DNA of 64,000 nucleotides from Pseudomonas poae (GTDB lineage Bacteria; Pseudomonadota; Gammaproteobacteria; Pseudomonadales; Pseudomonadaceae): NCBI GenBank assembly GCA_004000515.1, contig CP034537.1, positions 744,001 to 808,000 of the forward strand, read 5' to 3'. Shown piece by piece: positions 61,668 to 64,000 of this stretch (position 1 is its first letter; each line of letters starts with the position of its first letter). The notes under the pieces were generated by a model. It saw only the letters and a program-made list of their open reading frames with translations, ran no database searches and was not told where the DNA came from. The position numbers and the translations under genes were made by a program.

Positions 61668-64000
61668 CACACCGACACCGTTTGCTGGCTGACATCATCC
61701 ACATGGGCAAAATGGCGCAACGCCAGGCGATCCGACACTTGCCCACTCTCATCGGCCACCGCTTGCAGCAGGTCGGCCAGGCCGTCCAACGCGGCACGCA
61801 CGCTGGACTCGCCAAACAGCGGGTTCTCCAAGCAACCGAGATCGAACCGCGCCAAGCGCTCCACCAACGGCCCAAGACCGGTTTCACGGGGCACGCCAAA
61901 ATCATCGTTGAGACGGCGCAACGTACGGCTCACCAGTTTCAACTGGAACAACACCGCATGGGGGTTCTGCTCGTCCAACAGCAACAGGTCGAGCACCGGG
62001 ATCAACTGCGGCACCGCCAAGTAGCGCGAGCGATAGGTGATGCTGCTGTTGCCCAGTTCCAGCAACCACTCCAGGCCCGCCTGATCGAACACCGCCACGC
62101 CACGCAGGAACGCCGCGAGGCTGCTGCTGAGAAATTGCAGGCGCTCGATGCGTCGCCCCATCATCAAAAAAGCGCCAGCCTTCATCGCGGGTCATGTCGT
62201 CCAGGGCAAACCCGGACAACGCCGCCAGGGACATCACCAGGCGGTTGAGGAAGTCCAGCAACTCGCCAAAATCCGGGGTTTCGCTTTCCAGCTCCATGGC
62301 TTCGCGCTGCAACTCCACCAGGGCCTGCCAGTTCTCGCGGGACAACTTGCCGCGCACTTGGGACGCTGCCCACTGCAAGCGCTGCAGGTTGGCGCGCAGG
62401 CTCGACGGCCAGTCATCGCCCAGCAGCGCTGCCAACAGGCGCTCGGGCAACTCGCCCTCCTCCGGGAGCAAGCGCAGGGTTTCGCCCAGCTCGACAGCGG
62501 CCTGCAACGCCAATGGGTCATCGCCATCGACATAGCGCGCCAGCACGATACGCAGCCAGCGCGCGCTGTCATCGCAGCGCTCGCAATAACGACCAAACCA
62601 GAACAGGTTCTCCACCACGCGGGACGGCAAGTACGGGTCGCGACGCACCAGGTCATGGGCGCCAATCGCGCGCTGAGCACGCCAATGCTCGCCACCGGCG
62701 GCGCGTTCGCCGAGCACCCAGGTGTCTTTGCTGGCCCCGCCGCGCTGCATCGACACCACTTCGGCATCGGCTTCGGCGGCTACGCGGGTAAGGCCGCCGG
62801 GCAGCACGCGATACCCTTCATCGCTGGCCACGGCGTACACGCGCATGCCAATGGCGCGGTGTTGCAGATGGTCTTCCACGGTGTGCCACACCGGCGCCTG
62901 GGACAACTGCGCCAGCTCCTGGGCAACATAGGCGTAAGGCCGTGCGCGCATGCGTTCAGCCAGGGCCTCGCGTTGTTTTTTCGTCCAGGTCGCGACCGAA
63001 CACCGGGCTAAAGCTCTGCGACGGAAACGCTGGTTTGATCAGCAGTTCGGGCAGTTTTTCCAAGGCTTCGGCAAGCACCGGCGCTTCACCACACCACCAG
63101 GTGGCGATGGATGGCAGGATCAGCTCCTCGCCAAACAAAAACTCGTTGATCTTGGGAAGAAAACCAAGCAAACCGGGGGACTCCAGCACGCCGCTGCCCA
63201 AAGCATTGGCCACCAGCACGTTGCCCTGACGCACGGCATCGAGCAGGCCCGGCACGCCAAGAGCCGAGTCGGTGCGCAGCTCCAGTGGGTCGCAAAAGTC
63301 GTCGTCGAGGCGGCGCATGATCGCGTGCACCCGGCGCAGCCCGCTGAGGGTCTTCAGGAACACACAGCTGTCGCGCACCGTGAGGTCGCCCCCTTCTACC
63401 AGCGGGTAGCCGAGTTGGCGGGCAAGGTAGAGGTGTTCGAAATAGCTTTCGTTGAAACGCCCCGGCGTCAGTAACACGATCAACGGCGGCTGATCATCGG
63501 CGGGCGCCTGGCGGGCCAGGGTTTCCTGCAAGGTACGGAAGAAACCAGTGAGGTGCTGCACCTGCAAATCACGGTACAGGTCCGGGAACGCGCGGGACAC
63601 GATGGTGCGGTTTTCCAACGCGTAACCGGCGCCAGAGGGCGCCTGGGTACGGTCGGCGGTAACCCACCAGCGACCATCCGGCGTGCGCGCGAGGTCCACG
63701 GCGTAGAGGTGCAAAAACGCACCATCCGGCGGCTGGATGCCTTGGCATGGCCACAGGAAATTGTTGTGACCGAACACCAGCTCAGCCGGCAGCAGGCCTT
63801 CCTTGATCAAGCGCTGCGGGCCATACAGATCGGCCAACACGGCATTGAGCAGGCGCGCGCGCTGGGCGATCCCCGCCGACAGTTGCTGCCATTCTTCGGC
63901 CGCCAGCACGTGGGGCAGTAAATCCAGCTCCCACGGGCGGTCGGCGCCCTTTGGGTCGGCGTAGACGTTGTAGGTCACGCCGTTTTCCTGGATCTGCCGG
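61667..64000 (-). CDS. circularly permuted ATP-grasp plus alpha-E domain protein (5' partial, two frameshifts)
   Basis: The gene enters from the right edge in frame ...IQENGVTYNVYADPKGADRPWELDLLPHVL, so its start is outside. A circularly permuted ATP-grasp domain (FGHNNFLWPCQG; VDLARTPDGRWWVTADRTQAPSGAGYALENRT; VALGSGVLES-type segment) is followed by an alpha-E (DUF403) domain (YLPSRVVENLFWFGRYCERCDDSARWLR; MMGRRIERLQFLSSSL). Extra bases in 62976-62981 and 62166-62171 break the frame; correction joins LDEKQREALAERM and EGWRFLMMGRRIER. This pair with a transglutaminase-like protein is a known conserved module proposed to form and cleave amide or peptide links; the product is unknown. Confidence 0.85.

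Overview
The window is about 64 kb of chromosome from a Pseudomonas of the fluorescens group. The gene content fits: a split urease locus with a urea ABC transporter, pncB-nadE-azurin, the amaA/amaB lysine-pipecolate genes, OprC-type copper uptake, and two REP-element families (GTGGGAGCGGGCTTGCTCGC and GTGGGAGCTGGCTTGCCTGC) typical of these genomes. Much of the gene order recalls the P. aeruginosa PA4858-PA4922 stretch, with pieces resembling PA2908-PA2914 and the oprC neighbourhood placed before it. No rRNA, tRNA, CRISPR array, phage or insertion sequence was recognised.

Layout. 1-1150: end of a cobalamin operon (cobK) and a DUF3077-type small gene with a long, apparently structured leader. 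1.6-2.0 kb: a small antitoxin-like gene. 2.2-7.2 kb: copper block (two DUF2946-type proteins, PCu(A)C chaperone, OprC receptor, PepSY membrane protein). 7.2-12.2 kb: a metal or chelate uptake operon (TonB receptor, ATPase, binding protein, permease) behind a Zur-like palindrome. 12.3-16.9 kb, minus strand: one giant protein built of about seven degenerate DUF4329 units. 17-27.3 kb: urtABCDE-ureD-ureA-two GNAT genes-ureB-ureC, preceded by an NtrC-like site and a sigma-54 promoter. 27.3-41.2 kb: mixed genes (toxin-family remnant, cbpA, Hsp70 homologue, AI-2E family permease, psiF, AraC/EamA pair, lipase, azoR/LysR pair, ferritin-like protein, AsmA-like protein, repeat-containing secreted protein, DesT-like regulator, NlpC/P60 hydrolase). 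41.4-43.8 kb: ureE-ureF-ureG-ureJ, with its own NtrC-like site. 44-47.1 kb: AGE-family epimerase, CDF metal exporter, short-chain dehydrogenase. 47.1-47.8 kb: a non-coding region with clustered DnaA boxes. 47.9-57.4 kb: livKHMGF-type ABC transporter, amaA, amaB and a divergent LysR regulator. 57.6-60.2 kb: pncB, nadE, azurin. 60.8-64 kb: transglutaminase-like gene and a circularly permuted ATP-grasp/alpha-E gene that runs off the right edge.

The reading frames of at least 16 otherwise conserved genes are broken by about 31 single-base indels, nearly all in short homopolymers. Frame-corrected translations restore normal family lengths, so I read these as assembly errors rather than gene decay, and give gene limits for the corrected genes. 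The least explained items are the DUF4329 array protein, the DUF3077 leader, the DnaA-box cluster, and a four-copy GTGCAACC array with 22-23 bp periodicity upstream of livK.
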